NCBI RefSeq assembly: GCF_002902685.1
Contig: NZ_PPRN01000028.1
Span: 26,674-90,673, forward strand
Reading direction: 5' to 3'
DNA: 64,000 nt
Origin: Staphylococcus pettenkoferi
GTDB lineage: Bacteria > Bacillota > Bacilli > Staphylococcales > Staphylococcaceae
This document shows positions 48,538 through 57,804 of this stretch, piece after piece. The notes below the pieces were generated by a model. The model worked only from the letters and a program-made list of their open reading frames with translations. It did not search any database and was not told the DNA's origin. How positions within the stretch are numbered: the first letter of the stretch is position 1; every line of letters begins with the position of its first letter. The position numbers were made by a program, and so were the translations under genes.

Positions 48538-50016
48538 TTATTCTTTTTCAGCGTGTAAACCGTCAAATTTTAATACCGGTTTACGCGCAGCTTTCGTTTC
48601 ATCTAAGCGATCAATGATTGTATGATGTGGCGCTTCAAGTACTTTATCTGGATCATTTTTCGCTTCTTCTGAAATTTGGATGAGCGCGTCACAGAAGTAA
48701 TCTAATGTTTCTTTAGATTCAGTTTCTGTAGGCTCAATCATCATACCTTCATCCACATTGAGTGGGAAGTAAATTGTAGGTGGATGTACACCGAAATCTA
48801 ACAAGCGTTTTGCAATGTCGAGAGTACGCACACCGTGTTCTTTTTGTTTTGAACCACTGAGTACAAATTCGTGTTTACAGTATTGTTCGAATGGAATATC
48901 AAATTCATCTTTAAGACGTGCTTTAATATAGTTCGCGTTAAGCACAGCTGCTTTTGAAACTTCTTGTAAACCTTTGTTGCCCATTGTGCGAATATAAGTG
49001 TACGCTCTTAGGTAAATACCGAAGTTACCATAGAATGGTTTAACTCGTCCAATTGAATTTTCAATTTCGTTTTCGTAACGGTAGTGGTCGCCATCTTTAA
49101 CTACGAGTGGTTTTGGTAGATAGCTTGCTAATTCTTTAACAACACCTACTGGACCTGAACCTGGTCCGCCGCCACCGTGAGGGCCTGTGAATGTCTTATG
49201 CAAGTTTAAGTGTACAGCATCGAAGCCCATGTCTCCTGGACGTACTTTATCCATAATTGCGTTGAGGTTGGCACCATCATAGTAAAGTAAGCCGCCTGCT
49301 TCGTGGACAATTTCACGGATTTCCATGATATTTTTCTCGAAGATACCTAACGTATTAGGGTTAGTCAACATAATAGCAGCAGTATTCTCGTTAACGACGC
49401 GTTTTAAGTCTTCGATATCTACTTCACCGCGTTCGTTGGACTTGACAGTGACAGCTTTGAATCCAGCAAATGCTGCTGAAGCTGGGTTTGTACCATGCGC
49501 TGAGTCTGGAACGATGACTTCGTTTCTGTGACCTTGACCATTTTTTTGATGGTAAGCTTTGAAGATCATTAACGCTGTCCATTCACCGTGAGCACCAGCT
49601 GCTGGTTGCAGTGTAACTTCGTCCATACCTGTAATTTCTTTAAGTTCTTCTTGTAAGCTATGAATGATTTCAAGTGAACCTTGAACTTGTGATTCATCTT
49701 GTAATGGATGTGCCTCAGCGAAGCCACCTAAACGCGCTACTTTTTCATTAATTTTAGGATTGTATTTCATCGTACAAGAGCCGAGTGGATAGAAACCAGA
49801 GTCTACACCGAAGTTTTTATTTGATAGCTCTGTATAATGACGTACAAGGTCTAATTCAGCAACCTCAGGAAGTTCTGCTTTCTCTTTACGAATAAACTTC
49901 TCATCAAAAACATCATTTACTGATTGAGATTCAACTTCTTTCTGAGGTAAAGAATATGCATAACGTCCTTCTCTAGAACGTTCAAAGATTAGAGGCCTAG
50001 ATTTACTTACTACCAT
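48538..50016 (-). CDS. gcvPB: Glycine dehydrogenase (decarboxylating) subunit 2
   Basis: PLP-binding half of the P-protein, which decarboxylates glycine and passes aminomethyl to lipoyl-GcvH. The 492 residues carry the PLP Lys in [18 protein letters not shown] (about 271), and STMYNP-like [14 protein letters not shown]. It overlaps gcvPA by 14 bp. In Firmicutes the P-protein is split in two, as here. Confidence 0.96.
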   Translation of the reverse strand: MVVSKSRPLIFERSREGRYAYSLPQKEVESQSVNDVFDEKFIRKEKAELPEVAELDLVRHYTELSNKNFGVDSGFYPLGSCTMKYNPKINEKVARLGGFAEAHPLQDESQVQGSLEIIHSLQEELKEITGMDEVTLQPAAGAHGEWTALMIFKAYHQKNGQGHRNEVIVPDSAHGTNPASAAFAGFKAVTVKSNERGEVDIEDLKRVVNENTAAIMLTNPNTLGIFEKNIMEIREIVHEAGGLLYYDGANLNAIMDKVRPGDMGFDAVHLNLHKTFTGPHGGGGPGSGPVGVVKELASYLPKPLVVKDGDHYRYENEIENSIGRVKPFYGNFGIYLRAYTYIRTMGNKGLQEVSKAAVLNANYIKARLKDEFDIPFEQYCKHEFVLSGSKQKEHGVRTLDIAKRLLDFGVHPPTIYFPLNVDEGMMIEPTETESKETLDYFCDALIQISEEAKNDPDKVLEAPHHTIIDRLDETKAARKPVLKFDGLHAEKE

Positions 50017-51355
50017 TTAACTCACCTGCTTTCTTCACGAATGAATCGATTTCATCTTTAGTGCGTAATTCAGTCACGGCAACGAGCATGTGATTAGTGA
50101 AGTCTGAACTTGCTTCACCTAAATCGAAACCGCCGATGAATCCTTCATCAACTAACGCTTTGTTGATTTCAGAAATAGGTTGATCAAATTTAACTACGAA
50201 TTCGTTATAACTTGGTGCTTCAGAAACCTCAAAGCCTGCTTCTTTGAATTGATTTTTCGCGTAATTCGCATTTTCGAAGTTTCTTAACGCAATGTCGTAC
50301 ATACCTTGCTTACCTAATGCTGACATGCAGATGGATGAAGCAAGTGCATTAAGTGCTTGGTTAGAACAGATATTCGAAGTCGCTTTGTCACGACGAATAT
50401 GTTGTTCGCGAGCTTGTAAAGTCAATACGAAACCACGGTTACCGTCTTCGTCTTCAGTTTGACCTACTAAACGACCAGGTGTTTTACGCATTAATTTTTT
50501 AGTTGTCGCGAAGTAACCACAGTGTGGTCCACCGAATTGAGCTGGAATACCGAATGGTTGTGTGTCACCTACAACGATATCAGCACCAAAGCTACCTGGA
50601 GGAGTAAGTAATCCTAGAGCTAATGGGTTTGCATAGACGATGAACAATGCTTTTTTATCTTCAATGAATGAATGGATTTTTTCTAAATCTTCAACTGAAC
50701 CGTAGAAGTTTGGATATTGAACGGCAACTGCTGCTGTGTTGTCGTCTACAGCTGCTTCAAGTTTGTCGAGGTCAGTGATTGTACCATCTAAGTCAACTTC
50801 TTCAATTTCAAACTCGTCTCTTACTTTAACGTAAGTGTGAAGTACTTGAAGTGCTTGGTAATGTAAACCTTTAGATACGACAATCTTATTCTTCTTAGTT
50901 TGGTTAAAAGCAAGGATACAAGCTTCTGCAAAGCTAGTCATACCATCATACATAGATGAGTTAGCAATATCCATATCTGTGAGTTCACAGATTAATGTTT
51001 GGAATTCAAAAATAGCTTGTAGTTCACCTTGAGAAATTTCAGGTTGGTATGGTGTATAAGCAGTATAGAATTCAGATCTTGAAATCATAGCATCTACTAC
51101 TGCTGGAGCATAGTGATCATACACGCCTGCTCCGAGGAATGAAGCGTGTGTTTCTTTAGTAATGTTTTTATTTGAAATACGAGTTAAACGTTTCATTAAG
51201 CTTGTTTCAGGTTCTGCATCTGGAATGTTTAACTCTCTGCCAAGTAAGACTTCTTTAGGTACATCTCCATATAAGTCTTGAATGGACTCAGCACCTATAG
51301 TATCTAACATTTCTTTACGATCTTTCTCAGTTAATGGAATATAACGATGACTCAA
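50003..51355 (-). CDS. gcvPA: Glycine dehydrogenase (decarboxylating) subunit 1
   Basis: Second half of the heterotetrameric P-protein, 450 residues with the aminotransferase fold. Recognisable segments are [63 protein letters not shown] and [20 protein letters not shown]. It lacks the PLP lysine, which is in GcvPB. It starts 16 bp after gcvT. Confidence 0.96.
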   Translation of the reverse strand: MSHRYIPLTEKDRKEMLDTIGAESIQDLYGDVPKEVLLGRELNIPDAEPETSLMKRLTRISNKNITKETHASFLGAGVYDHYAPAVVDAMISRSEFYTAYTPYQPEISQGELQAIFEFQTLICELTDMDIANSSMYDGMTSFAEACILAFNQTKKNKIVVSKGLHYQALQVLHTYVKVRDEFEIEEVDLDGTITDLDKLEAAVDDNTAAVAVQYPNFYGSVEDLEKIHSFIEDKKALFIVYANPLALGLLTPPGSFGADIVVGDTQPFGIPAQFGGPHCGYFATTKKLMRKTPGRLVGQTEDEDGNRGFVLTLQAREQHIRRDKATSNICSNQALNALASSICMSALGKQGMYDIALRNFENANYAKNQFKEAGFEVSEAPSYNEFVVKFDQPISEINKALVDEGFIGGFDLGEASSDFTNHMLVAVTELRTKDEIDSFVKKAGELNGSK

Positions 51356-51371
51356 GATTTACACCCTTTCA

Positions 51372-52463
51372 TTATTTGCTAATTTGATTTTTCTTAACGA
51401 TTTTAGCATCAACTTGACGTTTACGAACTTGAATGACAATTTCTTTGCCCATTTCGAACTCGTCACGGTCAATGATAGCTAAACCAATAGCTTTACCAGA
51501 TAATGGTGATTGCGTTCCTGAAGTCACTTCACCAATTTCTTTGCCATCTTTATTCATTACAGTATAACCAGTTCGTGGAATACCTTTACCGATCATTTCG
51601 ATACCTACTGTACGGCGTTTAGAACCATTTTCTTTTTGATCTTTAAGTACTGATTTACCAATGAAATCAGCATCGATAAGTGGTTTAGCTGCAAATGCAA
51701 TACCACCTTCATATGGAGTAATAGATTCTGTTAAATCTTGACCATGAAGTGGTAGACCAGCTTCTAATCTAAGCGTGTCACGCGCACCTAAGCCACATGG
51801 CTCTACATCGTATTCTAAGAAGCCATTCCAGATATCTAAGGCATCTTCAGATTTACAATAAATTTCGAATCCATCTTCACCTGTATAACCAGATTGAGAA
51901 AGAATCACATTTTTACCGAAAATCGTAACATCCATTTTGAATTCGAATGGTTTCATTTCTGAAACGTCTACATCTACTAAGTCTTGTACAAGATCTCTCG
52001 CTTTAGGACCTTGGATTGCAAGTTGACCGTATTGATCAGAAACATTTGAAACTTCTGCATCAAATTGATCTGAGTGTGATTTCATCCATTCAAAGTCTTT
52101 ATCTGTATTAGCAGCGTTTACGACAAGTAAATACTCATTATCACCGATTTGATAAGTGATTAAGTCGTCAATAACGCCACCTTCTTCATTACAAAGAGCT
52201 GTATACTGAGCTTTACCAATTTCTAACTTATCAGTGTCATTTGATAATAAATATTGAACTAATTGTGATGCTTCAGGTCCTTTGATGAGTACTTCACCCA
52301 TGTGACTGACATCAAATAACCCTTTATTTGTACGTACAGCATTGTGCTCCTCTTTAATGCTAGAGAACTGAACAGGCATGGCCCATCCACCAAATTCGAC
52401 AATCTTAGCACCACTATCGACAAACGCTTGATAAAGTGGTGTCTTCTTAAGTTCATTAGACAT
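51372..52463 (-). CDS. gcvT: Aminomethyltransferase (glycine cleavage T protein)
   Basis: Releases ammonia and makes 5,10-methylene-THF from aminomethyl-GcvH. The 363 residues begin with [23 protein letters not shown] and show [24 protein letters not shown] and [19 protein letters not shown], typical of GcvT. First gene of gcvT-gcvPA-gcvPB; GcvH is not in this window. Preceded by a glycine riboswitch. Confidence 0.97.
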   Translation of the reverse strand: MSNELKKTPLYQAFVDSGAKIVEFGGWAMPVQFSSIKEEHNAVRTNKGLFDVSHMGEVLIKGPEASQLVQYLLSNDTDKLEIGKAQYTALCNEEGGVIDDLITYQIGDNEYLLVVNAANTDKDFEWMKSHSDQFDAEVSNVSDQYGQLAIQGPKARDLVQDLVDVDVSEMKPFEFKMDVTIFGKNVILSQSGYTGEDGFEIYCKSEDALDIWNGFLEYDVEPCGLGARDTLRLEAGLPLHGQDLTESITPYEGGIAFAAKPLIDADFIGKSVLKDQKENGSKRRTVGIEMIGKGIPRTGYTVMNKDGKEIGEVTSGTQSPLSGKAIGLAIIDRDEFEMGKEIVIQVRKRQVDAKIVKKNQISK

Positions 52464-52490
52464 CTTGAAGCCCCCTATTAATTATTTTTA

Positions 52491-52524
52491 AAAATAAAGA
52501 CAGGATAGCCTAAGCTATCCTGTC
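52491..52524 (-). terminator. Riboswitch-controlled terminator in the gcvT leader
   Basis: Perfect 11-bp stem GACAGGATAGC/GCTATCCTGTC with a four-base loop (52499-52509 with 52514-52524), followed by TTTATTTT. It lies between the glycine aptamer and the gcvT ribosome binding site (GGGGG), so glycine binding presumably prevents its formation. Confidence 0.85.
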
Positions 52525-52546
52525 AGAATCTTTCAGGAATGCGTCA

Positions 52547-52640
52547 CAGTGTCATCCTTTTGCCTGAGAGATTCGTATTTACTTGCACCTTCGGCGATGA
52601 TTATATTCAACAAAGAATACAATCATTCTCTCTAACACTG
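52547..52640 (-). promoter_or_regulatory. Glycine riboswitch, single aptamer
   Basis: Minus strand: P1 arm CAGTGT, then GAGAG, the core GCCGAAGGTGCAAG, AATCTCTCAGGCAAAAGGA and the closing P1 arm ACACTG. Only one aptamer is seen, not the tandem form of Bacillus. Its P1 begins one base after the aroK stop codon. Confidence 0.93.
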
Positions 52641-52641
52641 A

Positions 52642-53157
52642 TCAATCGCAAGATAACTCATTAAAGATTTCATCATGCAAATCTTTAAGAGATTGATTAC
52701 TATTCACTTTGATGAATGCGATTTCATTATATCTTGAATATCTGTCTGAATACAAGTTTTTTAAGTCATAAAGTGACTTATTATTAGCATTCGGCCGATT
52801 AGGATCGTTACGAATTCTGTCATATACAATCTTTAAATCACAGTCTAACCACACGATGTTAGATTGCTTGTTAAGGATTTCTATAGATTGGGCACCTTCT
52901 ATAATTCCACCACCTGTAGCTATAACTTCAAATTGTTGAATGCATTCTTGTAAATAGTGAGCTTCTAAGCGTCTAAAGTGTTGCTCTCCATATTGTTTAA
53001 AAATAGCGGGAATAGTCATTTGTTCTTGTTCGACGATATAATGATCTAAATCCACATATGATAACTGATAAGTAGAAGCAATATATTCACCGAGTGTCGT
53101 CTTACCTACTCCCATGAATCCTATTAATATTAGCGGTAATCTAATGTTTTTTGGCAA
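52642..53157 (-). CDS. aroK: Shikimate kinase
   Basis: Phosphorylates shikimate in aromatic amino acid synthesis. The 171-residue protein has Walker [10 protein letters not shown] (about 13-21), the shikimate-binding [11 protein letters not shown] and FRRLEAHYL, and ATGGGIIEG. The start is a TTG at 53157 after AAAGGAAG and overlaps the comGG-like gene by 17 bp, so aroK looks translationally linked to the competence operon. Its 3' end appears to hold the gcvT promoter. Confidence 0.94.
   Translation of the reverse strand: MPKNIRLPLILIGFMGVGKTTLGEYIASTYQLSYVDLDHYIVEQEQMTIPAIFKQYGEQHFRRLEAHYLQECIQQFEVIATGGGIIEGAQSIEILNKQSNIVWLDCDLKIVYDRIRNDPNRPNANNKSLYDLKNLYSDRYSRYNEIAFIKVNSNQSLKDLHDEIFNELSCD
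52660..52688 (-). promoter_or_regulatory. gcvT promoter candidate inside aroK
   Basis: TTAAAG (-35, 52683-52688) and TTTAAT (-10, 52660-52665), spacer 17 bp, within the last codons of aroK. A start near 52653 would place the glycine aptamer at the 5' end of the transcript. Confidence 0.5.
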
Positions 53158-53308
53158 TGTGATCTTCCTTTAAGTGTGATGTTTTGATTAACCGATCGTA
53201 ATCATGTTCGATATTATCTAACGTTTTTAGTTTAATACTATATTGAACAGTGTAAATTGAGATTACTGATAAATATAGCATAAATACCCCCATCACAAAA
53301 GGATACAT
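53141..53308 (-). CDS. comGG: ComGG-like small membrane protein
   Basis: A 55-residue open frame from ATG at 53308 to TAG at 53141, placed 13 bp after comGF and overlapping aroK by 17 bp. The N-terminal half is a single hydrophobic helix ([18 protein letters not shown]), and the rest is charged, ending HIAKKH. An AAAGG element lies four bases before the ATG; an internal ATG at 53281, behind GGGGGT, is an alternative. Position is that of comGG in other Firmicutes, but the protein is much shorter, so the name is by position and topology only. Confidence 0.6.
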   Translation of the reverse strand: MYPFVMGVFMLYLSVISIYTVQYSIKLKTLDNIEHDYDRLIKTSHLKEDHIAKKH

Positions 53309-53321
53309 GTAGCCTTTAACT

Positions 53322-53807
53322 TTATACGTAAAATTGCTTATGATACATCACTCCTTTGTCCCTAAGACGAATATCGACCTCAATAAGATGAGCTTTAACT
53401 TTACGAACTTTAAACTGAGTGACTTGATTTAATACAGTTACATTGCCTTTACCATTTACTGTCTTGATGATCTTACCATTCTTATAACTATATTTGCATA
53501 AACCTTTGCTATCAAATATTGATGAGGATGTCGAGTGATTCTCAATGTCGAGAGAAGGGCTAGTCGAAAAATCCGCTATTAAATCTCTTGCAAAGAGTTC
53601 AAGTTCGATATCACTATTAGTGCTGAGATGGTAGTCGAAGAATTTCGTACTATTAATGATCAGCGGCAAGATAGTTAGAATAATGATTGTAATCGTTAGT
53701 GCGAGTAGCAATTCAATATAGGTGAATGCTTTATAATTATTTCGGATAGCATATTTCAGTTTCTTTATCAGAGATACATAAATCTTTGTGTTGATAGTAG
53801 ATCTCAT
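53322..53807 (-). CDS. comGF: ComGF-like pseudopilus protein
   Basis: Protein of up to 161 residues with an N-terminal prepilin-like hydrophobic helix (YKAFTYIELLLALTITIIILTILPLI). Part of the competence pseudopilus for DNA uptake. The start is unclear: the only ATG, GTG or TTG ahead of the hydrophobic segment is the ATG at 53807, 71 bp inside comGE and without a good ribosome binding site, so a rare start codon or coupling is possible. Assigned from order and the prepilin-type N-terminus. Confidence 0.78.
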   Translation of the reverse strand: MRSTINTKIYVSLIKKLKYAIRNNYKAFTYIELLLALTITIIILTILPLIINSTKFFDYHLSTNSDIELELFARDLIADFSTSPSLDIENHSTSSSIFDSKGLCKYSYKNGKIIKTVNGKGNVTVLNQVTQFKVRKVKAHLIEVDIRLRDKGVMYHKQFYV

Positions 53808-54024
53808 ATTGCTTGATTTTTAAACCTTTCATCAATTCTAGCTTTTGTTCTCTAGAAATGAGTGCTGCTAATAAGCGTTTCATCTCCATAGTATGGTGTT
53901 TCTCTTGAAGTGTATGATTCATTCGTAACATCAATGGAAATAATAGTAAGCATAATATAGAGAGCGTACTTAAAGATAGTAAGCCATCCATTAATAGACT
54001 CCCTTTTACTTTAGACTTTTTCAT
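53737..54024 (-). CDS. comGE: ComGE-like pseudopilus protein
   Basis: Ninety-five residues with an N-terminal hydrophobic helix (SLLMDGLLSLSTLSILCLLLFPLML) and a short helical tail. A minor pseudopilin by position. The ATG at 54024 (MKKSKVKG) lies eight bases after AAAGGGCG; the ATG at 54045 includes that site. It overlaps comGD by 14 bp. Confidence 0.78.
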   Translation of the reverse strand: MKKSKVKGSLLMDGLLSLSTLSILCLLLFPLMLRMNHTLQEKHHTMEMKRLLAALISREQKLELMKGLKIKQYEIYYQHKDLCISDKETEICYPK

Positions 54025-54463
54025 AACGAATTCGCCCTTTCTCAATGTGGAATATTAAACGATAGATTTCTTTGTCATAATAGATGTAAACTGAACCAAA
54101 TTGATTCACTTCGCCCTTTTTATCGAAATTAATATAATCGAGGTTTGATTTATTCATAATTGTTCCTTTAGGAAGTGTAATTGTAGATTTTTTTGTTGCA
54201 CCCTGTTCTTTAATTTCAATTTGATTGGTGCCCTTTTTAAACAAGACAATAATTGATTTTTGATCGTGTATTGCTTTAGATTTATAGAGGTTTAAATGAC
54301 TAATTAACTGTGTCATGCGTTTTTGGTTAGTCTTAGTATAATTTGTATTGAGTAGAGAAGCGTGGGTTTGGAGATACATTAAGATACTGATAATAAAGAG
54401 GACGAATAGCAGCTCTACGTACGTAAAAGCTTTCGTGGCGTTAAGATGCACGCGCTTCTCCAT
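54011..54463 (-). CDS. comGD: ComGD-like pseudopilin
   Basis: Protein of 150 residues with a class III prepilin N-terminus: basic MEKRVHLNATK followed by AFTYVELLFVLFIISILMYL, cleavage expected before the Phe by ComC. The rest is a beta-rich pilin body. Overlaps comGC by 23 bp and comGE by 14 bp. Confidence 0.87.
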   Translation of the reverse strand: MEKRVHLNATKAFTYVELLFVLFIISILMYLQTHASLLNTNYTKTNQKRMTQLISHLNLYKSKAIHDQKSIIVLFKKGTNQIEIKEQGATKKSTITLPKGTIMNKSNLDYINFDKKGEVNQFGSVYIYYDKEIYRLIFHIEKGRIRYEKV

Positions 54464-54758
54464 TTTGAATTGCTATCGCTTGGCCATTTTTACATTTCTT
54501 CTGTTGTTCTTTGATATAGCCTTCTCTAATTAAGTCGTCGATGGAGTCAGGTTTATGGTCGTTTTTAAGTGTATAAGCCTCAATCTGACTATTAACCATC
54601 TTAACTTGTGCATCACACCCTGTCGTTTGAATGTGTTGAGACTGTTTCGCTATATTCGGGATGATTAATATTAAGAGTAAGCTGATAATGAGGAGTACGA
54701 GTAACATTTCTATAAGTGTAAAAGCCGATTTTAAATAACGTTTGTGTAGTTTCTTCAT
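54441..54758 (-). CDS. comGC: Major competence pseudopilin ComGC
   Basis: Main subunit of the competence pseudopilus. The 105-residue precursor has MKKLHKRYLKSA, then FTLIEMLLVLLIISLLLILIIPN, with prepilin cleavage between Ala and Phe and the conserved Glu at mature position 5. Two Cys (TTGCDAQ and KKCKNG) may form a disulfide. The ATG at 54758 follows GGAAAGG; the longer frame to 54833 lies in comGB. Very close to the S. aureus sequence. Confidence 0.93.
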   Translation of the reverse strand: MKKLHKRYLKSAFTLIEMLLVLLIISLLLILIIPNIAKQSQHIQTTGCDAQVKMVNSQIEAYTLKNDHKPDSIDDLIREGYIKEQQKKCKNGQAIAIQNGEARAS

Positions 54759-54771
54759 GGTGATTCCTTTC

Positions 54772-55839
54772 CTATTTAATCGTTTGCATAAGTTCAAACA
54801 TTGGTAACATGATGACGAGGTATAATGCGACAATTAAAAATGCAAGTAACCCAAAAATAATAGGTTGCACGAATTTGAGTTGCTTGAGTATTTTACGTTC
54901 AATCTTTGCGATAAGTATCGAACTATAGAGTTTGAGTTCAATATCAAGTTTACCTTTCTTTTGACCTTGTTCGATAAAGGTAATTAATTCACTTTCGAAA
55001 CATTTAAGTGACGCTAAAGTTTGCCCTAATGGAGAGCCTGCTTCAGTGTGTTCTAAAATATAATGCCCTAAGTAGTTAAGGTAAGCATCTTTCGTCTGAG
55101 AAGTATAAATTTCAACAATTTTATTCAGTGAAATCCCATTACGATAAAACAAAGAGAATTCAGTTGCTAAACGATACGTCTTTAATAACTTGAAATAGTG
55201 CTTAAGGCAGGGAATGTGAAGTACGAACTGAATTCGAGATGGTGGTGATAAGCGCTGATAGAATACTATGAGTAGCAATGTGACACAACTGCCAATGATA
55301 AAAGTGACAAATAGACTGGGAGGCAATAGAACGATGAACTGAGTGAGCCCCTTTTGGAAAGCTGACAAATTAACGTCCATCGTTTCGTAGAGATTCTGAA
55401 ATTCTGGAATGACTGTCTGATTTAAGACAATAAGCATCACAATAAATATAGACAGCAGTACAATAGGATATTGCAACGTCTTGAGTAAGCTTTGTTTCGC
55501 TTGTCGTTGTCTTTCCATATAATCAATACTAGAAATTAAACAAGTATTCAGTTCCCCAAATAACTCAGCAAAATACACTTGCATCACTATGGTTTGAGGA
55601 TAATGTAATAGTTCTAGAAGCGTTGCGCATCCTGAACCTTGCTGTAATGCTTGAGTGATCTGTTGACGCGTTTCTTGTCGACGTATATGAAGGTGTTGTA
55701 GTAGAAAGTGTATGGCTTCAGATAAAGTGAAACCGTGTGCTAATAGATCTGCGAGACGCTTTAAGAAGTCAATTTGATCAAGTGTAGATAAAGGTTTAAG
55801 ATGGAACAATTTAGAGATATCGATCGACGGTGTCTTCAC
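54772..55839 (-). CDS. comGB: Competence membrane platform protein ComGB
   Basis: Polytopic type II secretion F-family protein of about 355 residues that assembles the pseudopilus. It has two F domains, each ending in hydrophobic helices (YPIVLLSIFIVMLIVLNQTVIPEF; LLPPSLFVTFIIGSCVTLLLIVF; PIIFGLLAFLIVALYLVIMLPMFELM). The preferred start is the GTG at 55839, eight bases after AGAAGG, giving a 29-bp overlap with comGA; a GTG at 55848 is possible. Confidence 0.88.
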   Translation of the reverse strand: MKTPSIDISKLFHLKPLSTLDQIDFLKRLADLLAHGFTLSEAIHFLLQHLHIRRQETRQQITQALQQGSGCATLLELLHYPQTIVMQVYFAELFGELNTCLISSIDYMERQRQAKQSLLKTLQYPIVLLSIFIVMLIVLNQTVIPEFQNLYETMDVNLSAFQKGLTQFIVLLPPSLFVTFIIGSCVTLLLIVFYQRLSPPSRIQFVLHIPCLKHYFKLLKTYRLATEFSLFYRNGISLNKIVEIYTSQTKDAYLNYLGHYILEHTEAGSPLGQTLASLKCFESELITFIEQGQKKGKLDIELKLYSSILIAKIERKILKQLKFVQPIIFGLLAFLIVALYLVIMLPMFELMQTIK

Positions 55840-56785
55840 AAATAACACCTTCTTTCGACATTTCTTTAAGAATGTAAGATAAATTCTGGAAAGTATAAGG
55901 CATCGTTTGCTCGTGCTCGAAAAAGTAAGCGATATCCTCTTTCATCATCATTTCACAGACCAATTCTCGCTTATCATCGCTGATAGGAATGAGACGTTGA
56001 TTCGTAATATTAATCAACGCTTGCTTAATTTCTTGTTCAGATATCCCCATTTCCAACAGACGAAGTAAAGTACCTCTACAATCATTCGCGTGAATTGTTG
56101 AAAGGACAAGGTGCCCGCTCATACTTGCTTGAATCACATATTTCGCTACATTAGCATCACGAATTTCACCGATAAGTATGATATCTGGATCACAGCGTAG
56201 TATCGCTTTAAAGGAACTCGCATAGTTAATCCCCGCCTTTTCGTTAATCGAGATTTGAGTAATGCCATTTATTTTTTGTTCAATCGGATCTTCCACAGTG
56301 ATGATATTCAAATTTAATTGATCTTTAGCGTAATTAATCATCTGATACATTAAAGTGCTTTTACCTGATCCTGTTGGCCCACTAAAGAGAATCAAACCTT
56401 GTTTCTTATTCATCAACTTATACAAAATGTCGCCGTGTTTCGTTTCAGAATGCTGTTCAAAGTATTGCGGTATTAAACGAATAACACAACTTTCAATCCC
56501 TAAGGACAGTGGCAATGTCGAAATACGTAAATAATAAGGTCGCTTAGCTTTGAATAAATAGCGACCGCTCTGTGCGATGATATGGGTTGACACATCGAGG
56601 CCTGCCAAATACTTCATATACGTTAGTAATTTCGTATAAGTTTCGTGTTGAATTGATTCAAAACTCTGCAGGTTATCATTGATACGAAATTTCACAAATA
56701 CTTCCTCTTCTGATGGGATAAAGTGAATATCCGACGCTTCGTGCTTAATTGCCCTTGAAATCATTTCTTTGAATAATAGTTTCAA
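55811..56785 (-). CDS. comGA: Competence traffic ATPase ComGA
   Basis: Cytoplasmic GspE/PilB-type ATPase driving pseudopilus assembly. The 324-residue protein has SGPTGSGKSTLMYQMI (Walker A, about 132-147), TVEDPIEQ, the CDPDIILIGEIRDANVAKYVIQASMSGHLVLSTIHAND block (Walker B and His box). Start codon TTG at 56785 with GGAGGTGA five bases upstream; that site lies inside a perfect hairpin (56789-56822). First gene of comGA-GB-GC-GD-GE-GF-GG-aroK. Confidence 0.92.
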   Translation of the reverse strand: MKLLFKEMISRAIKHEASDIHFIPSEEEVFVKFRINDNLQSFESIQHETYTKLLTYMKYLAGLDVSTHIIAQSGRYLFKAKRPYYLRISTLPLSLGIESCVIRLIPQYFEQHSETKHGDILYKLMNKKQGLILFSGPTGSGKSTLMYQMINYAKDQLNLNIITVEDPIEQKINGITQISINEKAGINYASSFKAILRCDPDIILIGEIRDANVAKYVIQASMSGHLVLSTIHANDCRGTLLRLLEMGISEQEIKQALINITNQRLIPISDDKRELVCEMMMKEDIAYFFEHEQTMPYTFQNLSYILKEMSKEGVICEDTVDRYL

Positions 56786-56822
56786 AAAATCACCTCCTAC
56801 ATATATACACGTAGGAGGTGAT
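56784..56822 (-). promoter_or_regulatory. Terminator-like hairpin containing the comGA ribosome binding site
   Basis: Minus strand ATCACCTCCTAC (56811-56822) and GTAGGAGGTGAT (56789-56800) form a perfect 12-bp stem with a 10-base loop, followed by a T6 run that leads into the TTG start. The 3' arm is the comGA Shine-Dalgarno. The same RNA could therefore terminate transcripts from the upstream MBL gene and, on read-through, mask comGA translation. Confidence 0.85.
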
Positions 56823-56851
56823 GATTTTACTTTTATGAATTTGAAAAACTT

Positions 56852-57478
56852 TTAAAAGCCGAGTAAGTAGGGATTATCTATCTCACCCTCAACAGTAGTA
56901 GAAGGTCCGTGTCCTGGATAAAGTGGTAAGGTTTCATCGAGTTCAAACAACTTAAATTTAATACTATCGATAAGTGTCTCCATATCACCACGATATAAAT
57001 CTGTACGACCAATACCTCCATTAAAGAGCGTATCGCCGACTACGGCAAATTCATCAAAGACATAAGTTAAACTGCCTGGAGAATGTCCTGGCGTGTGTAG
57101 AACCTCTATGGCAAAATCGCCTATTTGTGTAGAACCTTCTTGAAGATTTGTTGGATGAGCTTGACTCGTAATTTCAGGTAAACCATATTGTTTAAATTTA
57201 GCAGCACCATTCTTCTCAGGGTCAGTTAAGAAGTCAAATTCTTCTTCATTTAAATACACAGGGACATCATATTCTGCTAGGATATCATCTAACGCACCAA
57301 TATGGTCAAAATGCGCATGAGTAAGAATAATCCCAATGAGTGGTTTATCAATTTCTCTAAGACGTGCTAAGATCTTCTCACTTTCGCTTGAAGGGTCTAC
57401 GAGTAAGAGCTCATGATCATTTTCAATAAAATACGTATTCGTACTAGCAATACCTAAAGTTAAATGAGAAATTTGCAT
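56852..57478 (-). CDS. MBL-fold metallo-hydrolase (YqgX-like)
   Basis: Metallo-beta-lactamase-fold hydrolase of 208 residues, glyoxalase II/YqgX type. The motif ILTHAHFDHIG (about 51-61), HTPGHSPGSL and YPGHGPSTT provide the metal ligands. Substrate unknown; family members cleave thioesters or related compounds. It abuts the thiamine-binding gene (1-bp overlap) and lies 66 bp ahead of comGA. Confidence 0.9.
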   Translation of the reverse strand: MQISHLTLGIASTNTYFIENDHELLLVDPSSESEKILARLREIDKPLIGIILTHAHFDHIGALDDILAEYDVPVYLNEEEFDFLTDPEKNGAAKFKQYGLPEITSQAHPTNLQEGSTQIGDFAIEVLHTPGHSPGSLTYVFDEFAVVGDTLFNGGIGRTDLYRGDMETLIDSIKFKLFELDETLPLYPGHGPSTTVEGEIDNPYLLGF

Positions 57479-57804
57479 TATTGATCACCTTGGTTAGATA
57501 AGTGCTTTTGTACTGAAGCAAGTTTATCATTCATCTTACGAGATTTATCTCTGCGGTCATCGATACGAAGGTTGGTACAAACGCGATCGAGTCCTTTATC
57601 AAACGGTAGCTCATGAATTGCTTGTACGACTTCAAATAAGTCTTTCAAGTCACCTTCAATTAATGTATTCATTGGTGTAAGTTGATAGTCTATCTTGCCT
57701 TCAGATTTAAATTCCTCGAGTTTAGTTTGAATTTCTGCAATATATTTACTCACACTTGGGCCTTCAGTTCCTACTGGTATAACAACTACGTCTACAATTG
57801 CCAT
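57478..57804 (-). CDS. MTH1187-family thiamine-binding protein
   Basis: Small ferredoxin-fold protein of 108 residues (DUF77/YqgV). It has IVDVVVIPVGTEGPSVSKYIAEIQ and YQLTPMNTLIEGDLKDLFEVVQAIHE, the family pattern; related proteins bind thiamine or its pyrimidine. Overlaps both glcK and the MBL gene by one base, indicating tight coupling. Confidence 0.9.
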   Translation of the reverse strand: MAIVDVVVIPVGTEGPSVSKYIAEIQTKLEEFKSEGKIDYQLTPMNTLIEGDLKDLFEVVQAIHELPFDKGLDRVCTNLRIDDRRDKSRKMNDKLASVQKHLSNQGDQ

